Shown here piece after piece: positions 1 to 11,380 of a DNA stretch of 64,000 nucleotides. Under the pieces are notes generated by a model. It searched no databases and was not told the DNA's origin. It saw only the letters and a list, made by a program, of their open reading frames with translations. Position numbers and translations under genes: made by a program. This DNA comes from Monoplex corrugatus (lineage: Eukaryota > Mollusca > Gastropoda > Littorinimorpha > Ranellidae), in NCBI GenBank assembly GCA_030674185.1, contig JAPXFY010000031.1:40423532-40487531 (forward strand). The letters are read 5' to 3'. Positions within the stretch are counted from its first letter, which is position 1, and every line of letters begins with the position of its first letter.

Positions 1-3000
1 TTACCAAACTGAAGGTATTATCCCCTCAACACTCTTATCACTGTTATCAAAGTGAAGGTTTTATCCCCCTCCCCTCAACACACTTATCACGGTTATCAAA
101 CTGAAGATATTATCTCCCTCCTACCAACATCTTTATCACTGTTATCAAACAGAAGGTATTATCCACCTCCTGTCAACACCATTATCACTGTTATCAAAAG
201 ACAAGGCATTATCCCCCTCCTCCCAACACTCTTATCACTGTTATCAAACTGAAGGTATTACATCCCTCCTGTCAACACCATTATCACTGTTATCAAAAGA
301 CAAGGCATTATCCCCCTCCTCCCAACACTCTGATCACTGTTATCAAACTGAAGGTATTATACCCTCCTCCCAACACTCTTATCACTGTTTTCAAAAGACA
401 AGGCATTATCTCCCTCCTCCCAACACTCTTATCACTGTTATCAAACTGAAGGTATTATCCCCCTCCTGCCAACACCCTTATCTCTGTTATCAAAAGACAA
501 GGCATTATCCCTCTCCTCCCAAAACCCTTATCATGTTATCAAACTGAAGGTATTATCCCCCTCCCCTCAACACAATTATCATTGTTATCAAACTGAAGGT
601 ATTATCCCTCTCCTGTCAACACCATTATCACTGTTATCAGACTGAAGGTATTATCCCCCTCCTCCCAACACACTTATCATTGTTATCAAACTGAAGGTAT
701 TATCCCCTCCTCCCAACACACTTATCACTGTTATCAGACTGAAGATATTATCTCCCTCCTACCAACATCTTTATCACTGTTATCAAACTGAAGGTATTAT
801 CCCCCTCCTCCCAACACTCTTATCACTGTTATCAAACTGAAGATATTATCCACCTCCTCCCAACACTCTTATCACTGTTATCAAACTGAAGGTATTATCC
901 CCCTCCTCCTAATACTCTTTATCACTGTTATCAAAATACAAGGTATTATCTCCCTCTTCCCAAAACCCTTATCGTGTTATCAGACTGAAGGTATTATCCC
1001 CCCTCCCCTCAACACAATTATCATTGTTATCAAACTGAAGGTATTATCCCCCTCCTCCCAACACCCTTATTACTGTTATCAAACTGAATTTATTATCCCC
1101 CTCCTCCAAAAACTCTTATCATTGTTATCAAACTGAAGGTATTATCCCCCTCTTCCCAAAACCCTTATTATTGTTATCAAACTGAAGGTATTATCCCCCT
1201 CCTCCAAAAACTCTTATCATTGTTATCAAACTGAAGGCATTATCCCCCTCTTCCCAAAACCCTTATCATTGTTATCAAACTGAAGGTATTATCCCCCTCC
1301 TGCCAACACTCTTATCATTGTTATCAAACTGAAGGCATTATCCCCCTCTTCCCAAAACCCTTATCATTGTTATCAAACTGAAGGTATTATCCCCCTCCTG
1401 CCAACACTCTTATCATTGTTATCAAACTGAAGGTATTATCCCCCTCCTGCTAACACTCTTATCATTGTTATCAAACTGAAGGTATTATCTCCCTCCTGCT
1501 AACACTCTTATCATTGTTATCAAACTGAAGGTATTATCCCCCTCCTGCTAACACTCTTATCATTGTTATCAAACTGAAGGTATTATCCCCCTCCTGCTAA
1601 CACTCTTATCATTGTTATCAAACTGAAGGTATTATCCCCCTCCTGCCAACACTCTTATCATTGTTATCAAACTGAAGGTATTATCCCCCTCCTGCTAACA
1701 CTCTTATCATTGTTATCAAACTGAAGGTATTATCTCCCTCCTGCTAACACTCTTATCATTGTTATCAAACTGAAGGTATTATCCCCCTCCTGCCAACACT
1801 CTTATCATTGTTATCAAACTGAAGGTATTATCTCCCTCCTGCTAACACTCTTATCATTGTTATCAAACTGAAGGTATTATCCCCCTCCTGCCAACACTCT
1901 TATCATTGTTATCAAACTGAAGATATTATCCCCCTCCTGCCAACACTCTTATCATTGTTATCAAACTGAAGATATTATCTCCCTCCTGCCAAAACTCTTA
2001 TCATTGTTATCAAACTGAAGGTATTATACCCCTCCTGCCAACACTCTTATCACTGTTATCAAACTGAAGATATTATCCCGCTCCTGCCAACACCCTTATC
2101 ACTGTTATCAAACTGAAGGTATTATCTCCCTCCTCCCAACACTCTTATCACTGTTATCAACTTAAAGCTAGGACTTATCATCACCACCCCAACCCCCTTA
2201 TCACTGTTATCAAAGTGAAGGTATTATCCCCCTCCTCCCAACACACTTATCACTGTTATCAAATTGAAGGTTCTATCCCCCTTCTCCCAACACTCTTATC
2301 ACTGTTATCAAATTGAAGGTTCTATCCCCTTTCTCCCAGCACTCTTATCACTGTTATCAAAATACAAGGTATTATCCCCCTCTTCCCAAAACCCTTATTA
2401 TGTTATCAGACTGAAGGTATTATCCCCCTCCCCTCAACACAATTATCATTGTTATCAAACTGAAGATATTATCCCCCTCCTCCCAACACCCTTATTACTG
2501 TTATCAAACTGAAGGTATTATCCCCCTCCTCCAAAAACTCTTATCATTGTTATCAAACTGAAGGTATTATCCCCCTCCTCCAAAAACTCTTATCATTGTT
2601 ATCAAACTGAAGGTATTATCCCCCTCTTCCCAAAACCCTTATTATTGTTATCAAACTGAAGGTATTATCCCCCTCTTCCCAAAACCCTTATTATTGCTAT
2701 CAAACTGAAGGTATTATCTCCCTCCACAAACACCGTTATCATTGTTATCAAACTGAAGGTATTATCCCCCTTATGCCAACACTCTTATCATTGTTATCAA
2801 ACTGAAGATATTATCCCCCTCCTGCTAACACTCTTATCATTGTTATCAAACTGAAGATATTATCCCCCTCCTCCCAACACTCTTATCATTGTTATCAAAC
2901 TGAAGATATTATCCCCCTCCTGCTAACACTCTTATCATTGTTATCAAACTGAAGATATTATCCCCCTCCTGCTAACACTCTTATCATTGTTATCAAACTG

Positions 3001-4870
3001 AAGATATTATCCCCTCCTGCTAACACTCTTATCATTGTTATCAAACTGAAGATATTATCCCCCTCCTCCCAACACTCTTATCATTGTTATCAAACTGAAG
3101 ATATTATCCCCCTCCTGCTAACACTCTTATCATTGTTATCAAACTGAAGATATTATCCCCCTCCTGCTAACACTCTTATCATTGTTATCAAACTGAAGAT
3201 ATTATCCCCCTCCTGCTAACACTCTTATCATTGTTATCAAACTGAAGGTATTATCCCCCTCCTGCTAACACTCTTATCATTGTTATCAAACTGAAGATAT
3301 TATCCCGCTCCTGCTAACACTCTTATCATTGTTATCAAACTGAAGATATTATCCCCCTCCTCCCAACACTCTTATCATTGTTATCAAACTGAAGATATTA
3401 TCCCCCTCCTGCTAACACTCTTATCATTGTTATCAAACTGAAGATATTATCCCCCTCCTGCTAACACTCTTATCATTGTTATCAAACTGAAGATATTATC
3501 CCGCTCCTGCCAACACCCTTATCACTGTTATCAAACTGAAGGTATTATCTCCCTCCTCCCAACACTCTTATCACTGTTATCAACTTAAAGCTAGGACTTA
3601 TCACCACCACCCCAACCCCCTTATCACTGTTATCAAAGTGAAGATATTATCCCCCTCCTCCCAACACACTTATCACTGTTATCAAATTGAAGGTTCTATC
3701 CCCCTTCTCCCAACACTCTTATCACTGTTATCAAATTGAAGGTTCTATCCCCCTTCTCCCAGCACTCTTATCACTGTTATCAAATTGAAGGTTCTATCCC
3801 CCTTCTCCCAACACTCTTATCACTGTTATCAAATTGAAGGTTCTATCCCCTTTCTCCCAGCACTCTTATCACTGTTATCAAAATACAAGGTATTATCCCC
3901 CTCTTCCCAAAACCCTTATTATGTTATCAGACTGAAGGTATTATCCCCCTCCCCTCAACACAATTATCATTGTTATCAAACTGAAGATATTATCCCCCTC
4001 CTCCCAACACCCTTATTACTGTTATCAAACTGAAGGTATTATCCCCCTCCTCCAAAAACTCTTATCATTGTTATCAAACTGAAGGTATTATCCCCTCCTC
4101 CAAAAACTCTTATCATTGTTATCAAACTGAAGGTATTATCCCCCTCTTCCCAAAACCCTTATTATTGTTATCAAACTGAAGGTATTATCCCCCTCTTCCC
4201 AAAACCCTTATTATTGCTATCAAACTGAAGGTATTATCCCCCTCCACAAACACCGTTATCATTGTTATCAAACTGAAGGTATTATCCCCCTTATGCCAAC
4301 ACTCTTATCATTGTTATCAAACTGAAGATATTATCCCCTCCTGCTAACACTCTTATCATTGTTATCAAACTGAAGGTATTATCCCCTCCTCCCAACACTC
4401 TTATCATTGTTATCAAACTGAAGGTATTATCTCCCTCCTGCTAACATTCTTATAACTGTTATCAAACTGAAGGTATTATCCCCCTCCTGCCAACACTCTT
4501 ATCATTGTTATCAAACTGAAGATATTATCTCCGTTCTGCCAACACTCTTATCACTGTTATCAAACTGAAGGTATTATCCCCCTTATGCCAACACTCTTAT
4601 CATTGTTATCAAACTGAAGATATTATCTCCCTTCTGCTAACACTCTTATCACTGTTATCAAACTGAAGGTATTATCCCCCTTATGCCAACACTCTTATCA
4701 TTGTTATCAAACTGAAAATATTATCTCCCTCCTGCTAACACTCTTATCATTTTATCAAACTGAAGGTATTATCCCCACAACCTCCAACACCCTTATCACT
4801 GTTATCAACTTAAAGCTAGGACTTATCACCACCACCCCAACACCCTTATCACTGTTATCAAATTGAAGGT
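1..4870. repeat. 49-bp minisatellite with higher-order structure
   Basis: About 99 imperfect copies of a 49-bp unit built around TTATCAAACTGAAGGTATTA and a CCCTCCTGC segment. Subtypes differ at ATCACTG/ATCATTG and GGTATT/GATATT. A distinctive variant with CTTAAAGCTAGGAC occurs at about 2161, 3584 and 4808, so blocks of units were duplicated together. The unit length is not a multiple of three, and open frames in it are incidental. Confidence 0.97.
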
Positions 4871-5030
4871 TCCACCTTCACCACCACTACCCCTGAAATC
4901 ACTTCTTGCTATCGTAATTGAAACGTAAAATGATTAGTTAGGGAATGACTGACAACGCAAAGAAAGATAACTCAAGCAACAAACTGGGCGCCAGGCTTTG
5001 TACCATACAGCTGTATCCTAAAGTAATCTG

Positions 5031-5059
5031 TGTGTGTGTGTGTGTGTGTGTGTGTTGTG

Positions 5060-5096
<37 letters not shown>

Positions 5097-5099
5097 GTG

Positions 5100-5146
<47 letters not shown>

Positions 5147-5418
5147 GTGTTGTGTGTGTGTGTGTTTGTTTGTGCGTGCGTGCGTGTGCGTGTATGTAAA
5201 GAGCGTATGTATGTATGTGTGTGTATATGTGTGTGTACGAGAGAGAGAGAGAGAGAGACAAAGGCTGAGAGGCAGACAGACAGAAGAACAGAGATATATA
5301 TATATATATAGACAGGGAGAGACAGAGACAGACAGACACAGAGACACAGACAGACAGACAAACAGATAGATACAGAGAGAGACAGGGAGAGAGAGAGAGA
5401 GAGAGAGAGAGAGTTCAA
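5031..5418. repeat. Compound microsatellite GT / GA / TA / GACA
   Basis: Interrupted (GT)n at 5031-5200 with TGTTGTGTTG interruptions, then short GA, TA and GACA tracts to 5418. The 160 bases before it (4871-5030) are unique, with nothing recognisable. Confidence 0.97.
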
Positions 5419-5930
5419 ACTTCAGACAAGAAAACTTTTATTCAAAACCTATAAGCCACTATTGAAGGGATACCTATATGTCACGTTAGAGAAAGTAATT
5501 AAATAGCACAGTAAATAAGATTCACAACAATTCTCAACAAAAATCAACAACACATTACAATACAACAATTTCCATTATTTCAAACGCTTCGAGCAGGAAC
5601 GAACCGAGATTCTTAGCATAATCAAAACGAGTTTAAATCAAGAACAAACAGTCTGGGCAGCTACGAGTAAAATACTTTTTGGGGGTGGTGGGGTAGGTGG
5701 GATGGGGGTGGAAGAGATATGTCATAACAACAACTACACACTCTCCATACACTACCACGCCTACACACACACACACACACCTTCTTCACTTTCCAACCAC
5801 AAGAAGGACAAACCTTCCGAGCATTGAATATTTGATAATGGCGCTAAGAGTATTGACCGGTCAGTGAAGGTGTAGCGACATACATGTACAGCACAGGGCT
5901 GAACGGATCGAACTGAACTTGAACACACAC
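5419..5930. other. Unique AT-rich spacer
   Basis: No exon recognised. TTTATT at about 5438-5443 is AATAAA on the minus strand and could be a polyadenylation signal for minus-strand transcription, possibly from the gene that starts near 9.3 kb; this is a guess. The interval 5790-5900 is open on the minus strand in all three frames for short distances and cannot be assigned. Confidence 0.4.
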
Positions 5931-5944
5931 TCACACACACACAT

Positions 5945-6024
<80 letters not shown>

Positions 6025-6046
6025 CACACACACACACACACACACA
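5931..6046. repeat. (CA)n microsatellite
   Basis: Nearly pure CA dinucleotide tract with a few interruptions. Confidence 0.98.
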
Positions 6047-6147
6047 TTCTACTTCACCCACAACAGCTGGCCTTCGTAAGGTGAGGAGGAGGAGGAGGAG
6101 TAGAGGTGGGGGACGATAAAGGCGTCTGGGGGAGTGGTGTGCAAGAG

Positions 6148-6380
6148 TTGATTGATTGATTGGTTCAGTTTTTACGTCGACACCCACCTCAGGTGATATG
6201 GCCGACGGAAATAACCATCCCAGAGAAATAGGGGAAGGTTTTTTTTTTGTTTTTTTTTTATCTAATCCTATACTGACACCACCAGAACAACAATGATGTT
6301 AAGATGGGACAGTGAGAAGGCCAGTTTTAATGTAGTGCACCCCGGGGTTCGAACCTGTGCGAGAGTTGTGGACCAAAGCC
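6148..6380 (-). mobile_element. tRNA-derived SINE, minus strand
   Basis: Read on the minus strand, the segment has a box B-like GGTTCGAACCCC near 6345 and ends in a GTCGACGTAAA motif followed by an (AATC)n tail at 6148-6165. A tRNA-like pol III box B at one end and a simple-sequence tail at the other is SINE structure. A poly-T/poly-A run interrupts it at 6240-6260. Box A is not clear, so it may be 5' truncated. Confidence 0.65.
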
Positions 6381-6389
6381 TTTAAAAAC

Positions 6390-7310
6390 TAGAGATTTGT
6401 GTTGTGAAATGTGTGTGTCTGTGTTGTGAAATTGTGTGTTCTGTGTTGTGAAATTGTGTGTGTCTGTGTTGTGAAATTGTGTGTGTCTGTGTTGTGAAAT
6501 TGTGTGTCTGTGTTGTGAAATTGTGTGTCTGTGTTGTGAAATTGTGTGTGTCTGTGTTGTGAATTGTGTGTGTCTGTGTTGTGAAATTGTGTGTGTCTGT
6601 GTTGTGAATTGTGTGTGTCTGTGTTGTGAAATTGTGTGTCTGTGTTGTGAAATTGTGTGTCTGTGTTGTGAAATTGTGTGTGTCTGTGTTGTGAGATTGT
6701 GTGTGTCTGTGTTGTGAAATTGTGTGTGTGTGTTGTGAAATTGTGTGTGTCTGTGTTGTGAAATTGTGTGTGTCTGTGTTGTAAAATTGTGTGTGTCTGA
6801 GTTGTGAAATTGTGTGTGTCTGTGTTGTGAAATTGTGTCGTTTTGTGTTGTGAAATTGTGTGTCTGTGTTGTGAAATTTTGTGTCTGTGTTGTGAAATTA
6901 TGTGTGTTGTGTTGTGAAATTGTGTGTCTGAGTTGTGAAATTGTGTGTTCGTGTGTTGTGAAATTGTGTGTCTGTGTTTGTGAAATTGTGTGTGTCTGTG
7001 TTGTGAAATTGTGTGTGTCTGAGTTGTGAAATTGTGTGTGTCTGTGTTGTGAAATTGTGTGTGTGTGTTGTGAAATTGTGTGTGTCTGTGTTGTGAAATT
7101 GTGTGTGTCTGTGTTGTGAAATTGTGTGTCTGTGTTGTGAAATTGTGTGTGTCTGAGTTGTGAAATTTGTGTGTGTCTGTGTTGTGAAATTGTGTGTGTC
7201 TGTGTTGTGAAATTATGTGTGCCTGTGTTGTGAAATTGTGTGTGTCTGTGTTGTGAAATTGTGTGTCTGTGTTGTGAAATTGTGTGTCTGTGATGTGAAA
7301 TTGTGTGTTA
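6390..7310. repeat. 21/23-bp minisatellite (TGTGTTGTGAAATTGTGTG)
   Basis: About 40 copies of a TTGTGAAATTGTGTGTCTG unit that varies by one or two GT dinucleotides. Stop-free stretches on the minus strand (Thr/Gln/His/Phe repeats) follow from the unit and are not a protein. The spacer 7311-7635 is G-rich unique sequence with nothing recognised. Confidence 0.96.
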
Positions 7311-7633
7311 TCGGGATGGTGGTTGGGTGGGGTGGGGGGAAGAGAAGAGTAGAAGGCTGTTAGTTTGCGTAAGCATGTATTAGTGTACACGTGTGTTCTG
7401 GTGAGGGGGTAGGAGTGCGGGAGGGTTGTGTGATGGTGAGGATAGGGGTGGGCGTAAGAGGCCAAGTTTGGGGAAATGAGGGGGGGGGTGGTGGTATTGA
7501 GTGTATGCAGGAGTTTTTCCACAACATTTATGTATTGTTTATTTCTTTTAAAGACAGGAACAGGTATGAAAATAAATCAAACCATGCTATCTGCTTTTTC
7601 AGTTATCTTGTCTGCCCACCCTCCACTTATCAC

Positions 7634-7635
<2 letters not shown>

Positions 7636-7699
<64 letters not shown>

Positions 7700-7938
7700 T
7701 TGTCTCTGTCTCTGTCTCTCTGTCTTTGTCTCTGTCTCTCTTCTCTCTCTCTCTCTCCCTCTCTGTCTGCCTCTCTCTCTCTCTGCCTCTCTCTCTCCTC
7801 TCTGTCTGCTCTCTCTTCTCTCTCTCTTTCTCTCTGTTTGTCTGTCTATCTCTCTCTTCTTTCTTTCTGTCTCTGTCTCTCCTCTTCTCTCTCCTTCTCT
7901 CTCTTCTGTCTCTCTCCTCTCTTTTCTCTCTCTCTCTA

Positions 7939-7969
<31 letters not shown>

Positions 7970-8029
7970 GTCTGCTCTCTCTCTCTTCTCTGTCTCTCTC
8001 TCTGTCTCTCTCTCTCTTTCTTCTGTCTG

Positions 8030-8060
<31 letters not shown>

Positions 8061-8425
8061 GTCTCTTCTCGTCTCTCTCTTGTCTGTCTCTCTCTCTGTC
8101 TCTCTCTCTGTCTTCTCTCTGTCTGTCTCTTTCTCTCTTCTGTCGTCTCTCTGTCCCCTCTCTTCTCTCTCTCTCTCTGTCTCTCTTCTGTGCTCTGTCT
8201 GTCTTCTCTCTCTCTGTCCTGTCTTCTCTCTCTCTCTGTCTCTCTGTCTTCTCTCCTCTGTCTGTCTGTCTGTCTCTCTGTCTCTGCTTCTCTCCTGTCA
8301 TCTCTGTCTCTGTTCTCTCTGTCTCTGTCTGTCTCGTCTGTCTCTGTTGTCTGTCTGTCTCTCGTCTTCGTCTCTCTGTCTGTCTCTGTGTTCTGTGTCT
8401 GCTTGTCCTGTTGCTGGTTGCTGTT
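7636..8425. repeat. (CT)n polypyrimidine tract with CTGT interruptions
   Basis: About 790 bases almost wholly of C and T on the plus strand, interrupted by single G bases (CTCTGTCT). Such a tract can form triplex DNA. Open frames across it on both strands are low-complexity artefacts. Confidence 0.97.
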
Positions 8426-9134
8426 TGTTGTCTGTTAGAACAGACTTCGTCACATCCTGTCATTGTTGTTGTTGTTTTTTGTTGGTTCGTTGTTGTCTGT
8501 TGTTTTTAAGAAGACTAGTAACTATCATCATGACCACTCATCTGTCTTCGTTGTTGTTGTTGTTTTGTTGTGTGTTGTTGTGTCGTTGCGTTGTTGTTGT
8601 TGTTAGAAGACAGTACTATCATCAGTACCAACTCTCTGTCTTCGTTGTTGTTGTTGTGTTGTTGTTGTTGTTGTTTGTTGAACTGTTGCTTTATGTTGTT
8701 GTTGAACAGTACAATTATCTACCAACTGATTGTCTTGTTGTTGTTGTTGTTGTTGTGTATGGTATCAGGGCAGTGTTTCTACCAACTAATCTGTCTTCTG
8801 TTGTTGCTATTGTTTTGTTGTTGTCATTGTTGTTGTTATCATTGTTGTTGTTGTTGCTGTTGCTGTTGTTATTGTCGTCGTGTCGTCGTCGTCGTCGTCG
8901 TCGTTGTTGTTGTGTTGTTGTTGTTGTTGTTGTTGTTAGAAAACTGTGACTATCATCAGTACGAACTGTCCTTGATTTGGTGGTGGTGTCGTCGTCGTTG
9001 TCGTCGTCGTTGTTGTCATCATTGTTGCTGTTGTTATGGTTGTTGTGTTTTTGTTGTTGTTGTTGTTGTTGTTGTTGTAAGAAAACAGTAAATATCATCA
9101 GTACCAACTGATCTGTCTTCTTGTTATCGTTGTT

Positions 9135-9170
<36 letters not shown>

Positions 9171-9225
9171 GCTGCTGCTGCTGTTGTTAGAAGACAATAC
9201 GTACCATCGGTACCAAGTGACCTAC
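8426..9225. repeat. TTG/GTC trinucleotide array with a ~45-bp core derived from a splice-donor region
   Basis: Runs of TTG and GTC triplets alternate with about seven diverged copies of a ~45-bp core (GTTAGAAGACAGTACTATCA, ATCAGTACCAACTGATCTGT). The copy nearest the exon (9188-9230) contains the splice donor of the minus-strand signal-peptide exon. On the minus strand, GAAG|GTAGGTCACTTGGTACC at the exon aligns with GAAGACAGATCAGTTGGTAC in the array. The array therefore lies in intron 1 and repeats its first bases. Confidence 0.85.
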
Positions 9226-9322
9226 CTTCCGCTGCAGGCTTGCAGTTGACCACGAAGGGCCGGGAGAGGAAGAGAAGAGCAGAGAGCGCCACACAGATGT
9301 GCCACACGTTCATCACAGCCAT
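9226..9322 (-). CDS. First coding exon of a secreted-protein precursor (signal peptide), minus strand
   Basis: The exon encodes 32 residues plus one base. It opens MAVMNVWHICVALSALLFLS and continues RPFVVNCKPAAE: a short polar start, a hydrophobic core of about 12 residues and a plausible signal-peptidase site near VNC-KP. The start was chosen at 9322 because it is the first ATG and has A at -3 and G at +4. The codon five upstream in the same frame is GTG, not ATG. The exon ends GCGGAAG|GTAGGT, a near-consensus donor leaving phase 1; a phase-1 intron just after a signal peptide is typical of secreted-protein genes. The frame stays open into the repeat-filled intron. No later exon was recognised at lower coordinates, so the mature product is unknown; neuropeptide or other small secreted precursors are possible. 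Nothing resembling a TATA box precedes it. Confidence 0.62.
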
Positions 9323-9359
9323 CGTCCTTGTCTTCACTGGTCACAGTTCGCACACACAC

Positions 9360-11180
9360 ACAACCACACGCTACTGAAACTGAACAAACCGTGTCTTATT
9401 CTGTTAACACACACTGAAGATTGAATAAACCGTGTCTTTTCTTATTGACAAACACTGAAGCTGAAAAACTTTGTCTCTTGTTGTTAACAAACACTGAAGA
9501 CTGAATACACCGTGACTCTTGTTGTTAACACACACTGAAGACTGAATACACCGTGACTCTTGTTGTTAACAAACACTGAAGACTGAATACACCGTGACTC
9601 TTGTTGTTAACACACACTGAAGCCCGAACAAATCATGTATTTTATTGTTAACACACACTGAAGATCGAATAAACCGTGTCTCTGGTTGTTAATAAACACT
9701 GAAGCTGAACAAACCGTGTCTTTCTTGTTAACAACAAACACTGAAACTGAACAAAACACGTTTTTTTCCCCCGTTATTTAATAAACGTTTGAAACTGAAA
9801 AAAAAACGTGTCTTTTGTTGTTAATAAACACTGAAACTGAACAAAACTGTGTCTTTTGTTGTTAATAAACACTGAAACTGAACAAAGCTGTGTCTTTTGT
9901 TGTTAATAAACACTGAAACTGAACAAAACTGTGTCTTTTGTTGTTAATAAACACTGAAACTGAACAAAACTGTGTCTTTTGTTATTGATAAACGATTGAA
10001 GCCTGAATAAACCGTATCTTTGTTGTTAACAAATTCTGAAACTGAACAAACCGTGTCTTTTGCTTTTAACAATCACTGAAGCCTGATCAAACCGTGTCTT
10101 TTGTTGTTAACATACACACTGAAGCCTGAATAAACCGTGTCTTGTTGTTGAATAATAACTGATGCAAACAAACTGTGTCTTCTTTCGTCAACAACACTGA
10201 AGTGAATAAACCGTGTCTTTTGTAGTTCACACACCTGAAGCAGAATAAACCGTGTCTTTTGTTGTTAACAAACACTGAAGGTGAACAAAACCGTGTCTTT
10301 TGTTGTTAACAAACACTGAAGTGAACAAACCGTGTCTTTTGTTGTTAACACACACTGAAACTGAACAAGCCGTGTCTTTTGTTGCTAACACACACTGAAA
10401 CTGAACAAACCGTGTCTTTTGTTGCTAACACACACTGAAACTGAACAAACCGTGTCTTTGTTGCTAACACACACTGAAACTGAACAAACCGCGTCTTGTT
10501 AACACACACTGAAACTGATCAAACCGTGTCTTTTGTTGTTAACACACACTGAAACTGAACAAACCGTGTCTTGTTAACACATACTGAAGCTGAACAAACC
10601 GAGTCGTTTTTGTTAACAACAAACACTGAAGCCTGGAACAAACCGTGTTTTTTGTTGTTAAAACACATCAAAGCTGAACAAACGTGTCTTTTGTAGTTAA
10701 CAATCACTGAAGTCTGATCAAACCGTGTCTTTTGTTGTTAACACATGAAGCTGAATAAACTGTGTCTCTTGTTCACACACCCTGAAGCTGAACAAAACAA
10801 GTCTCTTCTTGTTAACAAACACTGGAACTGAACAAACCGTGTCTTTTGTTGTTAACAAACACTGAAGCTGAACAAACCGTGTCTTTCGTTCTTAACACAC
10901 ACTGAAGACTGAAAAAAAACGTGTTTTATTGTTAACAAACACTGAAGCCAAAACAAACCGTGTCTTGTTGTTAACACCCACTGAAGCTGAACAAGCCCAT
11001 CTTTTATTGTTAACTAACACTGAAGCCTTAATAAACCGTGTCTGTTGTTAACGCACACTGAAGCTGAACACACTTCACATGTATTTCCTTATGTTAACAA
11101 ACACTGAAGCCTGAGTTATATGTATCTCTGGTTAAACAAACTCTGCCTCTTGTTAACAAACACCGAAGGGATTTAGGACC
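9360..11180. repeat. ~40-bp minisatellite (CTGAACAAACCGTGTCTTTT)
   Basis: About 43 copies of a 38-45-bp unit CTGAACAAACCGTGTCTTTT + GTTGTTAACACACACTGAAA, immediately 5' of the signal-peptide exon. It would lie in the promoter/5' flank of that gene. 11181-11380 is unique spacer with degenerate unit-like fragments. Confidence 0.95.
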
Positions 11181-11380
11181 AAAACTTGACTACGGACTAT
11201 GCTCGGTGACTGTATTTTCAGACAAGTCAATGATTTGTTGAAAAAGTGATAGTATTTTAGTTATTTTCGTCTTGACGTCTACACCACTTGCGGTTCAACA
11301 AAAAAACTGACTGATACACACACTTTTTTTTCTTTCTTCCTTGGTAAACAGTTAGCTGTGGGAATAAAACCCAGCTCAAA

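Noticed and set aside
1..4870. Regular ~49-bp spacing suggesting a CRISPR array
   Set aside because: There are no alternating constant repeats and unique spacers, no cas genes, and the DNA is clearly animal. It is a minisatellite.
6389..7522. Minus-strand Thr/Gln/His/Phe repeat frame of 377 codons
   Set aside because: A translation of the 21/23-bp array; no splice or start context and no non-repeat domain.
7391..8949. Long Ser/Leu frames on the plus strand
   Set aside because: Polypyrimidine CT tract and TTG array; low complexity in every frame.
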